Source: Clostridia bacterium (GTDB lineage Bacteria > Bacillota > Clostridia > Christensenellales > Borkfalkiaceae). From it: DNA of 34,591 nt. The stretch spans positions 1-34,591 of the forward strand of contig CAAGHC010000017.1 of the NCBI GenBank assembly GCA_900769565.1, in the 5' to 3' direction. How positions within the stretch are numbered: the first letter of the stretch is position 1; the number at the start of each line of letters is the position of its first letter. This document shows, piece by piece, positions 7,682 to 15,578 of the stretch. The notes beneath the pieces are model-generated. The model was not told the origin of the DNA. It saw only the letters and a list, made by a program, of their open reading frames with translations, and made no database searches. Position numbers and translations under genes: made by a program.

Positions 7682-9007
7682 ATGAAAGTTAAAATCGGAG
7701 AAGAACGTTTGGTTTGCCAAGGCCCTGCGTATGAAGATACTATTTGGGGTGTTATGCAATTCCCAACCGTTTATAAGTTAGACAACGGCAATTTAGTAGT
7801 GCGCACGCACGTTGGCGACGATAGTTGGACGGAAATAGGACGGGCAGACAAAGAATGGTGGCATCTGTCCGAAGACCTAGGCAAAACGTGGAAAAAAGTT
7901 GGCACACAACAAACGGGCGTGGGTTTAACCCTTTCTAACGGTGAAAGAATTTCTTTCCCCCCACAACAATCAGTTATTCTTCCACCTGATGCAGTTAAGG
8001 CAAGGCGTGGGTTTACAGAGCCTTTACCTAGCGATAAAATCGTAAAAGAACCCGACGGGTCTATGCCTTATCCTTCCTTTAGATACCTTGATATAGCAGG
8101 ACAGGAAAATTTGATTTACGACTTTGACTATCTTCCCGACGAATACAATAAAAAAGAATGGCATATGCTTCGCACGGGGATTGACGGTGTTACTAGAGAA
8201 GAAATTGTTCCGCTCGATATTCCCACCATGTCCACGCACGGGGTTATGCGTCGTTATCTAGACAACACGCTTATCTTTATGCGCCCGTATCCTATCGGAC
8301 ACGTAAAGCAAGCCCCCGACGGAAGTATTTGGGCAATCACCTATTTAGGCGCACACCTTAACCCTTACAACAAAGCGCCAAGTCCCAAGAGTGCGGTTGC
8401 CATTTTCCGTTCTACCGACAACGCTAAATCTTTTAAACTTCATTCGTATATTCCGGAAATCATTGATACCTTTAAGCACCCCAACGCTTGGCTTGGCTCG
8501 GGATATAACGAGGCGGACTTTGAGTTTATGGACGACGGCTCTGTTATAATCTTTATGAGAACGGTTGACGTGTTTAGTGGTGGTCCTGAATGGAACGATA
8601 TGTACTTTGCCCGTTCTACCGACAACGGCTTGACGTGGAGCGAGCCAACGTCTTTCGGTTGTGGCGTACTTCCCTCACTCGTAAAACTTAAATGTGGCGC
8701 AACGCTTGCCGCTTACGGTAGACCCGGTATTTTCGTTAGAGCCTGCTTTGATAAGAGCGGTCAAAAGTGGGAAGACCCCATTGAAATTATGACCCCGAAC
8801 GACAGAAGTCGTCTTATGAATAATCCCCCTGAACGCCCCAACTTCCATCAATGGGCAGGCAGTTGCTGTAACGTTGAGTTAAAGCCGTTTGACGATAATA
8901 CGGCAATGCTAGTTTACTCTGACTTCTACGTGCCTGATGCTAGTGGAAAAACTAATAAAAAATTAAAGTCTATAATGTTCAGAATGATTACCGTCGAAAA
9001 CGATTAA
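7682..9007 (+). CDS. sialidase-like BNR/Asp-box propeller protein (GH33-like)
   Basis: A 441-residue protein with Asp-box motifs of the sialidase fold: SEDLGKTW (residues 63-70), RSTDNAKSF and RSTDNGLTW. An FRxx-like stretch with scattered Arg/Glu/Tyr residues is also typical of the six-bladed propeller. No signal peptide is present, so it should act in the cytosol, perhaps on imported sialosides or a related sugar. The active-site Arg triad cannot be assigned by eye, so a true neuraminidase activity is not shown; other BNR glycosidases or a lyase are possible. ATG 7682 follows TAGGAGAAAAT. It has a near-perfect promoter with an AraC-type operator and a terminator immediately downstream, so it forms a single-gene unit controlled from the divergent regulator. 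Confidence 0.8.
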   Translation: MKVKIGEERLVCQGPAYEDTIWGVMQFPTVYKLDNGNLVVRTHVGDDSWTEIGRADKEWWHLSEDLGKTWKKVGTQQTGVGLTLSNGERISFPPQQSVILPPDAVKARRGFTEPLPSDKIVKEPDGSMPYPSFRYLDIAGQENLIYDFDYLPDEYNKKEWHMLRTGIDGVTREEIVPLDIPTMSTHGVMRRYLDNTLIFMRPYPIGHVKQAPDGSIWAITYLGAHLNPYNKAPSPKSAVAIFRSTDNAKSFKLHSYIPEIIDTFKHPNAWLGSGYNEADFEFMDDGSVIIFMRTVDVFSGGPEWNDMYFARSTDNGLTWSEPTSFGCGVLPSLVKLKCGATLAAYGRPGIFVRACFDKSGQKWEDPIEIMTPNDRSRLMNNPPERPNFHQWAGSCCNVELKPFDDNTAMLVYSDFYVPDASGKTNKKLKSIMFRMITVEND

Positions 9008-9014
9008 AAACCTT

Positions 9015-9055
9015 AACGCCTTTCTCTACTACCCGTAGAGTGAGGCGTTGATTTT
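9015..9055 (+). terminator. terminator of the sialidase-like gene
   Basis: Inverted arms AACGCC...CTCTAC and GTAGAG...GGCGTT (9015-9049) with small internal mismatches, followed by GATTTTTA. It starts 7 bp after the stop codon. Confidence 0.8.
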
Positions 9056-9081
9056 TATAGCAAAAATATTCATTTAGTAGG

Positions 9082-9110
9082 TTTACAAAAGTTACACGGT
9101 ATTGTATAAT
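9082..9110 (+). promoter_or_regulatory. sigma-A-like promoter before a gene remnant
   Basis: TTTACA at 9082-9087, a 17-bp spacer and TATAAT at 9105-9110. It appears fully intact but precedes only the C-terminal remnant at 9151. Confidence 0.65.
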
Positions 9111-9150
9111 AAAGAAAAATTATTAACGTGTTAAAAATAAAGTATACTTC

Positions 9151-9453
9151 TTGAACGCTGATTTGGAAGTTAATTACACCGACGAATTCGAGCCACACCA
9201 AACCGATTTATATTTAGTTTATAAATATTTTCTCTCGTCGCTCACCCTACCACTTACTGTAAAGAGCAAATATTGTACCGTTACCTATCACTCGCTTGCA
9301 AACGGCAAAAAGGGTGTGTTCATTACTTCTTTGGGTGATGAAAAGTCGGTTGAACTTGACGGAGATTTTAAGGTTTGCGACGTTAAGTATGCTACCTTAA
9401 AGAATAAAACGCTCACCTTTGACAACTGCTTTGCTTATTTAGAAATCGAATAG
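9151..9453 (+). pseudogene. C-terminal remnant, possibly of a glycoside hydrolase
   Basis: An open frame of about 100 codons with no ATG and no ribosome site; the only start is TTG 9151, and the frame is open back to a TAA at 9124. The protein is beta-strand-like. It has a stretch GKKGVFITSLGDEKSVELDG followed by a TLTFDNCFAYLEIE ending. That pattern (a short strand with x-T/S-L-x-D-E, then D..., then TL...LE) resembles the closing beta domain of several glycoside hydrolases such as GH42 enzymes. The family guess is weak. An intact promoter upstream and a terminator downstream suggest that the 5' part of a larger gene was deleted. It could instead be a small intact gene with a TTG start. Confidence 0.5.
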
Positions 9454-9467
9454 AATTAACATAAACT

Positions 9468-9508
9468 AAAAGTCCGCACTAACTTCTTGCGGACTTTTGT
9501 TTTTTTGG
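9468..9508. terminator. bidirectional terminator
   Basis: Perfect 11-bp stem AAAAGTCCGCA (9468-9478) / TGCGGACTTTT (9488-9498), followed on the plus strand by GTTTTTTT. The A-rich left side gives a U-tract for the hydratase gene transcribed from the other side. Confidence 0.88.
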
Positions 9509-9520
9509 TTTAGTTTTTAA

Positions 9521-11689
9521 TTAACCCCTATAATAGTTGATTAAACAACCCTTGAGAACGATTTGTTTTTCTGCGTCGGTAAGGGCATCCATCTTAAGGG
9601 TGATGTCCCTTTTCGTTTGACCGATAACGGTTGCCTTGAATTCTTTTGCGCCCTGTTCAATCAAACTTTTTACGTTGGGAATAAACACGTAATCGCCAAC
9701 GTTAAAGTCGTTCTTATCTGCTAAAAGTGGCAACATACCCCAGTTGATAAGGTTACTACGATAACGCTTGGTTGCATATTCTTTAGCAATGTTTGCAACA
9801 CCGCCTAATACTCTTTGACAAGACGCCGCCTGCTCTCTAGCAGAGCCGTCGCCCGGTTTAATCGAGCAAACCACGCTACCGTAAGACGTATTGTTTTCAT
9901 CAAAGCCGAGTTTTACGGGGAATTTACCATCACGCACTTCTTTTGCCCTACCAACGTATGCAGGGTCTTTTCTAGAAAGTGCAAACTCTGCAAGTTTTAA
10001 GGGGTTAGAACGGTAAGACGAGGTTTCACCCGACGGAATAAGTTCGTCGGTAGTAGTTACGGGGTCGTTGATTACCGATACTACTTTAAGTAAAAGGTTG
10101 TCCTTTAACGCTTCCATCTTGGGCCAGTCTGCAATGTTCGGTCCGTAAACGAGCGATTGCTTATCGTCGCCTGCGCCTACCGCATCAAACACTCTGGCAC
10201 GATAAATCTTGTTGTCGAAACGATACTTTTTAACCTTTGACTTGTATTCCATATCCATAGCAGAAGTAATTGCGCCACCGTTTTTAGCCGTTGCGGCAAT
10301 ACTTCTTGCGTCCATGAGCGCAACTGCCGAAAGTTGACCGTTTGCAGGTTTACTACCTTCTCTACTTTCAAAGTTACGGGTAGTATGTCTAATGGATAAA
10401 CCGTTATTTTGTGGAACGTCACCTGCGCCAAAACAAGGACCACAGAAAGCCGTTTTAACTACAGCGCCGTTTACCATAAGTTTGCCTATATAACCGTTAT
10501 CAACAAGACCTTTGTATACAGGTTGGCTGGACGGATATACGTCCAAAGTGAAGTCGTTATTGTTGATAGCCGTGTCGCCTAAAATATCGGAGGCTTCGGC
10601 AATGTTTTCATACATACCGCCTGCGCAACCGGCGATAACGCCTTGCTCTACGTAAACCTTGCCGTCTTTAATTTTATCGGTAAGTTTAAATTCACCCTTG
10701 CCTTCGGGAAGAAGTTTTTGACCAGCCTCTTCCGCTTGCTTTAATAATTCGTAAGGGCGGGATAAGAAATCTCTAATAGTATAAGCGTTGGACGGGTGGA
10801 AAGGAAGTGCAATCATAGGCTCAACCTTGCTTAAGTCAATCACTATACCACGGTCGTAATAAGCGCCTTCGTCAGGGCGAAGTTCTTTATATGCACCTAC
10901 CCTTCCGTGCTCGTTGTAATATTCTTTAGTCTTTTCATCCGTCATCCAAATAGACGATAAGCAAGTGGTTTCGGTAGTCATAACGTCTATACCGTTTCTA
11001 AAGTCCATTGAAAGGGTCTTAATACCGTTACCAACAAACTCTAAAATTCTGTTTTTTACAAAACCGCTCTTAAAAGTTTCTTTAACTAATGCTAGCGCAA
11101 CGTCGTGTGGACCTACGCCTTTTCTTAATCTGCCCTTTAAGTTTACTGCAACAACTTCGGGCATATCCAAATCGTAAGTTCTGCCTAAAAGTTGTTTTAC
11201 TAATTCAGGACCACCTTCGCCAACAGCCAAAGTACCGAGCGCACCGTAACGGGTATGCGAGTCAGAGCCCAAAATCATACCGCCCGAGAACGCACGCATT
11301 TCACGTATGTATTGATGAATTACGGCAAGATGCGGGGGCACGAAAGCGCCACCGTATTTTTTTGCTGCCGAAAGACCGAAAACGTGGTCGTCTTCGTTAA
11401 TCGTTCCACCAACAGCGCAGAGCGAATTGTGGCAATTAGTAAGGGTGTAAGGAAGTGGGAACTTGTCAAGCCCACTTGCTTTTGCAGTCTGTATAATACC
11501 AACGTAGGTAATATCGTGTGAAGTTATTTCGTCAAACTTAACGTTGAGTTTTCCGTCCACGGTAGAAAGGTTATGCGCACTCAAAATTTTGTACGCCATA
11601 GTGCCTTTTTTAGCAGTCGCGTCCGCACTTTTTGCACGAACTAATTTTCCGTCCTTGAAGTAAACGCCTTTTTGAATGAGTTTAATCAT
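9521..11689 (-). CDS. aconitase-family hydratase (YbhJ-like)
   Basis: A 722-residue protein of the aconitase superfamily. It has the motif GSDSHTRYGALGTLAVGEGG (residues 141-160) and three likely [4Fe-4S] ligands: Cys355 in IAGCAGG, and Cys416 and Cys419 in FCGPCFG. The swivel domain contains GDGSAREQAA and INWGMLPLL. The first cysteine lies in GCAGG rather than the GSCTN of housekeeping aconitase. That is a feature of the less studied hydratase branch that includes E. coli YbhJ. It should reversibly dehydrate/hydrate a tricarboxylic or related acid, but no neighbour (citrate synthase, isocitrate dehydrogenase, lysine or leucine genes) indicates the substrate. It is a stand-alone gene: ATG 11689 behind GGAGAT, its own promoter, and a shared terminator. 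Confidence 0.9.
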   Translation of the reverse strand: MIKLIQKGVYFKDGKLVRAKSADATAKKGTMAYKILSAHNLSTVDGKLNVKFDEITSHDITYVGIIQTAKASGLDKFPLPYTLTNCHNSLCAVGGTINEDDHVFGLSAAKKYGGAFVPPHLAVIHQYIREMRAFSGGMILGSDSHTRYGALGTLAVGEGGPELVKQLLGRTYDLDMPEVVAVNLKGRLRKGVGPHDVALALVKETFKSGFVKNRILEFVGNGIKTLSMDFRNGIDVMTTETTCLSSIWMTDEKTKEYYNEHGRVGAYKELRPDEGAYYDRGIVIDLSKVEPMIALPFHPSNAYTIRDFLSRPYELLKQAEEAGQKLLPEGKGEFKLTDKIKDGKVYVEQGVIAGCAGGMYENIAEASDILGDTAINNNDFTLDVYPSSQPVYKGLVDNGYIGKLMVNGAVVKTAFCGPCFGAGDVPQNNGLSIRHTTRNFESREGSKPANGQLSAVALMDARSIAATAKNGGAITSAMDMEYKSKVKKYRFDNKIYRARVFDAVGAGDDKQSLVYGPNIADWPKMEALKDNLLLKVVSVINDPVTTTDELIPSGETSSYRSNPLKLAEFALSRKDPAYVGRAKEVRDGKFPVKLGFDENNTSYGSVVCSIKPGDGSAREQAASCQRVLGGVANIAKEYATKRYRSNLINWGMLPLLADKNDFNVGDYVFIPNVKSLIEQGAKEFKATVIGQTKRDITLKMDALTDAEKQIVLKGCLINYYRG

Positions 11690-11718
11690 GATTTATCTCC
11701 TTTTTTAGGTCGGTATTT

Positions 11719-11747
11719 ATTATACAATATCGGTAGTATTTTTGCAA
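11719..11747 (-). promoter_or_regulatory. sigma-A promoter of the aconitase-family gene
   Basis: Minus strand: -35 TTGCAA (11742-11747), 17-bp spacer, -10 TATAAT (11719-11724), about 30 bp before the start codon. Confidence 0.65.
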
Positions 11748-11793
11748 GTGTTCTAAAACACTAAATATATACAAAAAAACTTAAAATACGCTC

Positions 11794-11822
11794 TTGATTT
11801 TTTTAGCGATTTAGTATACAAT
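11794..11822 (+). promoter_or_regulatory. sigma-A promoter of the PH-domain gene
   Basis: TTGATT (11794-11799), 17-bp spacer, TACAAT (11817-11822), followed by AAGGAG and ATG 11841. The spacing leaves a very short leader. Confidence 0.6.
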
Positions 11823-11840
11823 GTTTTTAAGGAGTTTGAT

Positions 11841-12299
11841 ATGAAAAAATTTAAGTTTAAATACGCCCCTACCGTGTGGGTATTGCTCGTCTTGGTTTTG
11901 CTTTTATCGGTTACGGGAACGCTATGGAATATATTTAATATCATTGAATATTCGTTTGCAGGTGTATTTAAAATTACCGTTTACGTACTAATCGTAATAC
12001 TGACTGCTTTTTTAAGCGTTTTTGATATAAGCATTATGCTCTACGGTAGATACGTGATTAAAAACGGGTGTTTATATTCCTATTTCGGGTTGATTTTTTC
12101 TAAAATTAAGATTGAAGAAATATCTTCCGTTATCCACTTTAAAAAAAGCGACAAGTTAGTTGCCTATTTTACCGACGATAAATACGCCGTTATCGTTATA
12201 TCACCCACCGAATACGACGATTTTGTTAAAGAAATAAGAACTGTTAACCCCAAAATTTTATTCAATACTAAAATTGATGGCGAAGAAACGCCTTGTTGA
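11841..12299 (+). CDS. membrane protein with bacterial PH-like domain
   Basis: A 152-residue protein. Two membrane helices occupy about residues 11-32 and 42-66. They are followed by a cytosolic beta domain with the pattern YVIKNGCLYSYFGLIFSKI, then KIEEISSVIHF, and near the end VISPTEYDDFVKEIRTVNP. This order (Y-x-I-x-[D/N]-G-x-L, I-x-x-I, I-x-P-x-x-x-x-F) is typical of bacterial PH domains of the YdbS/YdbT/YcxB type. The role of such proteins is poorly known; some concern envelope stress or membrane processes. ATG 11841 has AAGGAG 8-9 nt upstream. It lies just upstream of the riboswitch-controlled mgtE gene but has its own promoter, and there is no sign of a functional link. Confidence 0.75.
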   Translation: MKKFKFKYAPTVWVLLVLVLLLSVTGTLWNIFNIIEYSFAGVFKITVYVLIVILTAFLSVFDISIMLYGRYVIKNGCLYSYFGLIFSKIKIEEISSVIHFKKSDKLVAYFTDDKYAVIVISPTEYDDFVKEIRTVNPKILFNTKIDGEETPC

Positions 12300-12353
12300 G
12301 ATAATTTAGAATAAAAAAGTTAACAAAAAAATAAAAAACTGCGTATAATATTC

Positions 12354-12382
12354 TTGACATTATACGTTTTACAGAGTAAACT
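12354..12382 (+). promoter_or_regulatory. sigma-A promoter of the mgtE leader
   Basis: Consensus -35 TTGACA at 12354-12359, 17-bp spacer, -10 TAAACT at 12377-12382, placing the transcript start just before the riboswitch. Confidence 0.75.
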
Positions 12383-12397
12383 GAAAATGAAAAACGA

Positions 12398-12560
12398 ATA
12401 AAGTCCGGTAGGTAAGGCTACCATAGGGATACGGACTGCTACCGCAAAATAGTGGAGACACTATGAGCAGGTGAACAGACTATGTCGAAAACAAGGCGTA
12501 ATCTAACGCAGTTTCATTGCCCTACGGTGCTAAAGCCAGAATGGTTGCTCACGATAAGAG
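12398..12560 (+). ncRNA. M-box (ykoK) Mg2+ riboswitch
   Basis: The leader holds the conserved M-box segments in order: GGTAGGTAAGGCTACCATAG, GGGATACGGACTGCTACCGC and AAAATAG...GAGCAGGTGAACAG. Last comes the hallmark CCCTACGGTGCTAAAGCC. The gene it controls is the magnesium transporter mgtE, as expected for this class. An intrinsic terminator follows at 12589-12616. In the family, high Mg2+ compacts the aptamer, frees the terminator and stops transcription. The edges given are approximate because P1 pairing was not folded computationally. Confidence 0.93.
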
Positions 12561-12588
12561 AAGTGTTTTTTGCGTGTTGTATTTTCTT

Positions 12589-12616
12589 GCCTGCCGGTTT
12601 TCCGTCGGGCTTTTTT
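12589..12616 (+). terminator. riboswitch-controlled terminator before mgtE
   Basis: GCCTGCCGG (12589-12597), TTTT loop, CCGTCGGGC (12602-12610) with one mismatch, then TTTTTT. A competing hairpin CGGGC (12606-12610) / GCCCG (12620-12624) overlaps its right arm and ends next to the ribosome site. Confidence 0.85.
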
Positions 12617-12637
12617 GTTGCCCGAAAAGGGGGTATT

Positions 12638-13999
12638 ATGACAGAAGAAATGCAAATGATTTATGAAAAATTGTCTTTTTTCTTTGAAAACCGTAAATTT
12701 GCCGACCTTCGTATGACTCTACTTGATATGGAGCCTTTCGATATCGCTATTTTTATGGAAAACAACCTTGACGAGAAAGAACAACTTATGTTTTTCCGCC
12801 TTCTTCCTAAAGAACTTGCGAGCGACGTCTTTATCGAAATGGAAACGGATACTCAAGAATATTTTATAAAAGCCTTTTCCGATACCGAACTTAAAGCCGT
12901 AATGAACGATATGTTCCTAGACGACGCCGTTGACGTTATTGAAGAAATGCCTGCTAACGTGGTCAAAAGAATTCTTAAAAACGCTGACCCGGAAAGCAGA
13001 AAGCAGATTAACGCATTGCTAGAATATCCCGACGATTCGGCAGGCTCTATCATGACTACCGAATACGTTTCTTTTTCTGCAACCACTACGGTTGGCGACG
13101 CATTTGAAAAAATTCGTTTAGTAGGTGTTAATAAGGAAACCATCTACACTTGTTACGTTACCGACAAGAAAAAACATTTGGTTGGCGTTGTTACCGTTAA
13201 GGATATGTTGCTTTCAGAAAAAAGTGCGCTAATCGAGCAAATTATGGACGCTAACGTTATCACGGCTACCACGCTTGAAGACAAGGAAAACGTTGCAATG
13301 AAGTTTTCCAAGTATGACTTTCTTGCCCTTCCCGTCGTGGATAAAGAAGGCTGTCTTGTCGGTATAGTTACCGTCGACGACGCTGTGGACGTTATCCAAG
13401 AAGAGGCGACCGAAGATATTCAAAAAATGGCTGGTATGCTTTCTAACGAAAAGCCTTACCTTAAACAATCTATATGGAGTATTTGGAAAGCACGTGCGCC
13501 TTGGCTTATTTTGCTTTTAATAACTTCTACCTTTACTAGCCTTATTCTAACCGGTTATGAAAGTAAACTTTCCCCCGTGCTATACGCATTCGTGCCTATG
13601 CTTATGGGTACTGCCGGTAACGCAGGCGGGCAAACTTCGGTTACGGTTATTCGTGCAATCGCCGTCGGCGACGTTGAGTTTAGAGATATTTTTAGAGTTG
13701 TTCTAAAAGAATTGCTTGCGGCTTTGTGTTTAGGTTTGACAATCGGTGTGATTTGTTTTGCAAAGATAATGCTAATCGACAATCTTTACGACTCGGTTGA
13801 AATGACAACTGCACTTATAATATCTATCGTCTGTGCAGTAAGTTTAATTATGGCAAAGTTAGTTGGCTGTATTCTTCCCTTACTTGCTAAAAAGGTTAAA
13901 CTCGACCCTGCAGTCGTGGCAAGCCCACTCATGACGACTATCGTCGACGCTCTAGCATTAGTTATTTACTGTTCGGTTACTATCGCTGTTTTAGCATAA
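12638..13999 (+). CDS. mgtE: magnesium transporter MgtE
   Basis: A 453-residue Mg2+ channel. It has an N-terminal MgtE_N superhelix rich in acidic residues (DAVDVIEEMPANVVKRIL). Two CBS domains follow (VGVVTVKDMLL; LPVVDKEGCLVGIVTVDDAV). Last comes a five-helix membrane domain with AGNAGGQTSVTVIRAIAVGD and a C-terminal PLMTTIVDALALVIY helix. The cytosolic domains sense Mg2+ and close the channel when it is plentiful. ATG 12638, after AAAGGGGG, is chosen. The frame continues upstream to 12482, but that extension would translate the riboswitch and terminator and is not protein-like. Regulation is doubly Mg2+-dependent: transcription through the M-box and gating by the protein itself. Confidence 0.97.
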   Translation: MTEEMQMIYEKLSFFFENRKFADLRMTLLDMEPFDIAIFMENNLDEKEQLMFFRLLPKELASDVFIEMETDTQEYFIKAFSDTELKAVMNDMFLDDAVDVIEEMPANVVKRILKNADPESRKQINALLEYPDDSAGSIMTTEYVSFSATTTVGDAFEKIRLVGVNKETIYTCYVTDKKKHLVGVVTVKDMLLSEKSALIEQIMDANVITATTLEDKENVAMKFSKYDFLALPVVDKEGCLVGIVTVDDAVDVIQEEATEDIQKMAGMLSNEKPYLKQSIWSIWKARAPWLILLLITSTFTSLILTGYESKLSPVLYAFVPMLMGTAGNAGGQTSVTVIRAIAVGDVEFRDIFRVVLKELLAALCLGLTIGVICFAKIMLIDNLYDSVEMTTALIISIVCAVSLIMAKLVGCILPLLAKKVKLDPAVVASPLMTTIVDALALVIYCSVTIAVLA

Positions 14000-14031
14000 A
14001 TAGAACGTAAAAATATAAAAATTTAAAATAA

Positions 14032-14067
14032 AAATCGCTCGGCAATTTTGCCGAGCGATTTAATTTT
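14032..14067. terminator. bidirectional terminator between mgtE and the hexomutase gene
   Basis: Stem AAATCGCTCGGCA (14032-14044) / TGCCGAGCGATTT (14049-14061), with an A-rich left flank and a T-rich right flank. Convergent genes end on both sides. Confidence 0.88.
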
Positions 14068-15566
14068 TAACCTATAAAGTTTTTAAGATTGGTTATATTA
14101 AGTCCTTCGTAGCCCTTAAGGAAATCAAAAAGTTTTTTAGCAATAATTAGATTGCCACCCTTTTCGTTGCTTTCAATATTAAGGGGCATTATCGGGTCGT
14201 GTAAACTCATACGTAATAAGAACCAACCGTTGCCGTCGCCACTACCAAACGAAATACGAATACCTTCGTAGTTAGACGGTGCAAGCGTCCAGCCGTTCTT
14301 ATCTGCATAGTCTTTAAGGTCGTCAAGAACTTGCTTGCCATAAACCTTAAAGTCAACGTCTGCGCCAAAACCCATGCGAATTTCTGCAGATTCTGCAGGA
14401 AGTTTAAGGTCCTTAATTAAGTCACGAAGTTTTTTGCCCGTACCTTTAAGTTTTGCAATTTTAACGAGTAATCTAGTTACAAGATAAGCGCCGTCGTCAA
14501 GGAAGTAATTTTCCTTTAATGCTGCGTGGCCACTCGTTTCGATTGCGAGCGGACAGTACTTGCCTTCTGCGTTCAACTTAATTGCTTCGTTAATAACGTT
14601 TTTATAACCACGTTTGAAACGGTGATGAACACCACCCTTATTTTCAATAAATTCTTTCAAGCCGTCACTCGTAATCGAGTCGGTTACGATATACGCACCA
14701 CTTTGTTCTTCAAGTAAAATTGCAGAAATTAACGCAATAAGTTTGTTACGGTTAATTTCTTCGCCAAGGTCGTCAACTGCGCCTGCTCTATCAACGTCGG
14801 TATCAAAAATTATACCAAAATCTGCGCCAACTTCCTTAACCTTATCGCAAATAAACTTCATTGCAACGGGATTTTCGGGGTTAGGAATATGGTTGGGGAA
14901 GTATCCGTCCGGCTCTAAAAACTGACTGCCTTCAGTATCTGCACCAAGGGGCGCTAAAACTTCGTCTGCATAAAAACCACCTGCACCGTTACCAGCGTCT
15001 ACAACGATTTTAAAGCCCTTAAGCGGTTTTTCTTCGCCCGTTTGTTTTCTAACGAAATCTACCAAAACTTTACTGTAAGTGCGCATAAAGTCTACGAACT
15101 TTTCCGTACCCTTACCGGTTAGACGTTCGCCGTTATATGCGTATTCTAAAATCTCGGTAATATCGCTACCTTCAAGCCCACCTTTGGGCGAGAAGAATTT
15201 TAGACCGTTTTTATTAAACGGATGGTGAGATGCCGTAAGCTGAATAGCACCGTCACAACCTAAAAGTTGAGTGGTCATAAACATTGCAGGGGTGCTAGAA
15301 AGTCCGGTAAAAATTACGTCCGCACCACTTTCAATAAGTGCATTTTTAACACATTCGGAAAGTCTGGGTGCACTTATTCTCGAATCGTGACCGAGCGAAA
15401 CGGTAAGTCTTTCTTTGTCAGGGTTGCGTTTTTTAAGCCAAACGTAAAAGCCCTTTGCCATCCTGTCTACGCGTTCGTTGGTAAGTTCTATGGGTTGTCC
15501 TTCAACACCTTCAGCCGCCGTACCACGAATGTCGCTACCACTTTTAAATTTTAAAAGGTCGTTCAT
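14067..15566 (-). CDS. phosphomannomutase/phosphoglucomutase
   Basis: A 499-residue alpha-D-phosphohexomutase. Visible motifs are the start KFKSGSDIRG, VSLGHDSR, and the catalytic phosphoserine loop QLTASHHPFNKNGLKF (Ser113). Also present are the metal loop FDTDVDRAGA, the sugar-binding loop ETSGHAAL and a C-terminal phosphate-binding segment. It interconverts hexose-1- and hexose-6-phosphates for glycan and envelope precursor synthesis. Mannose versus glucose preference cannot be read from the sequence. ATG 15566 has GGAGAT upstream. It is 12 bp downstream of mscL and closes a same-strand run that starts at proS. The terminator at 14032-14067 ends the transcript. Confidence 0.93.
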   Translation of the reverse strand: MNDLLKFKSGSDIRGTAAEGVEGQPIELTNERVDRMAKGFYVWLKKRNPDKERLTVSLGHDSRISAPRLSECVKNALIESGADVIFTGLSSTPAMFMTTQLLGCDGAIQLTASHHPFNKNGLKFFSPKGGLEGSDITEILEYAYNGERLTGKGTEKFVDFMRTYSKVLVDFVRKQTGEEKPLKGFKIVVDAGNGAGGFYADEVLAPLGADTEGSQFLEPDGYFPNHIPNPENPVAMKFICDKVKEVGADFGIIFDTDVDRAGAVDDLGEEINRNKLIALISAILLEEQSGAYIVTDSITSDGLKEFIENKGGVHHRFKRGYKNVINEAIKLNAEGKYCPLAIETSGHAALKENYFLDDGAYLVTRLLVKIAKLKGTGKKLRDLIKDLKLPAESAEIRMGFGADVDFKVYGKQVLDDLKDYADKNGWTLAPSNYEGIRISFGSGDGNGWFLLRMSLHDPIMPLNIESNEKGGNLIIAKKLFDFLKGYEGLNITNLKNFIG

Positions 15567-15578
15567 GATTTATCTCCT

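Noticed and set aside
12482..12637. N-terminal extension of mgtE (52 extra codons)
   Set aside because: It would translate the M-box core and the terminator; the MgtE family begins at ATG 12638, which has a strong ribosome site.
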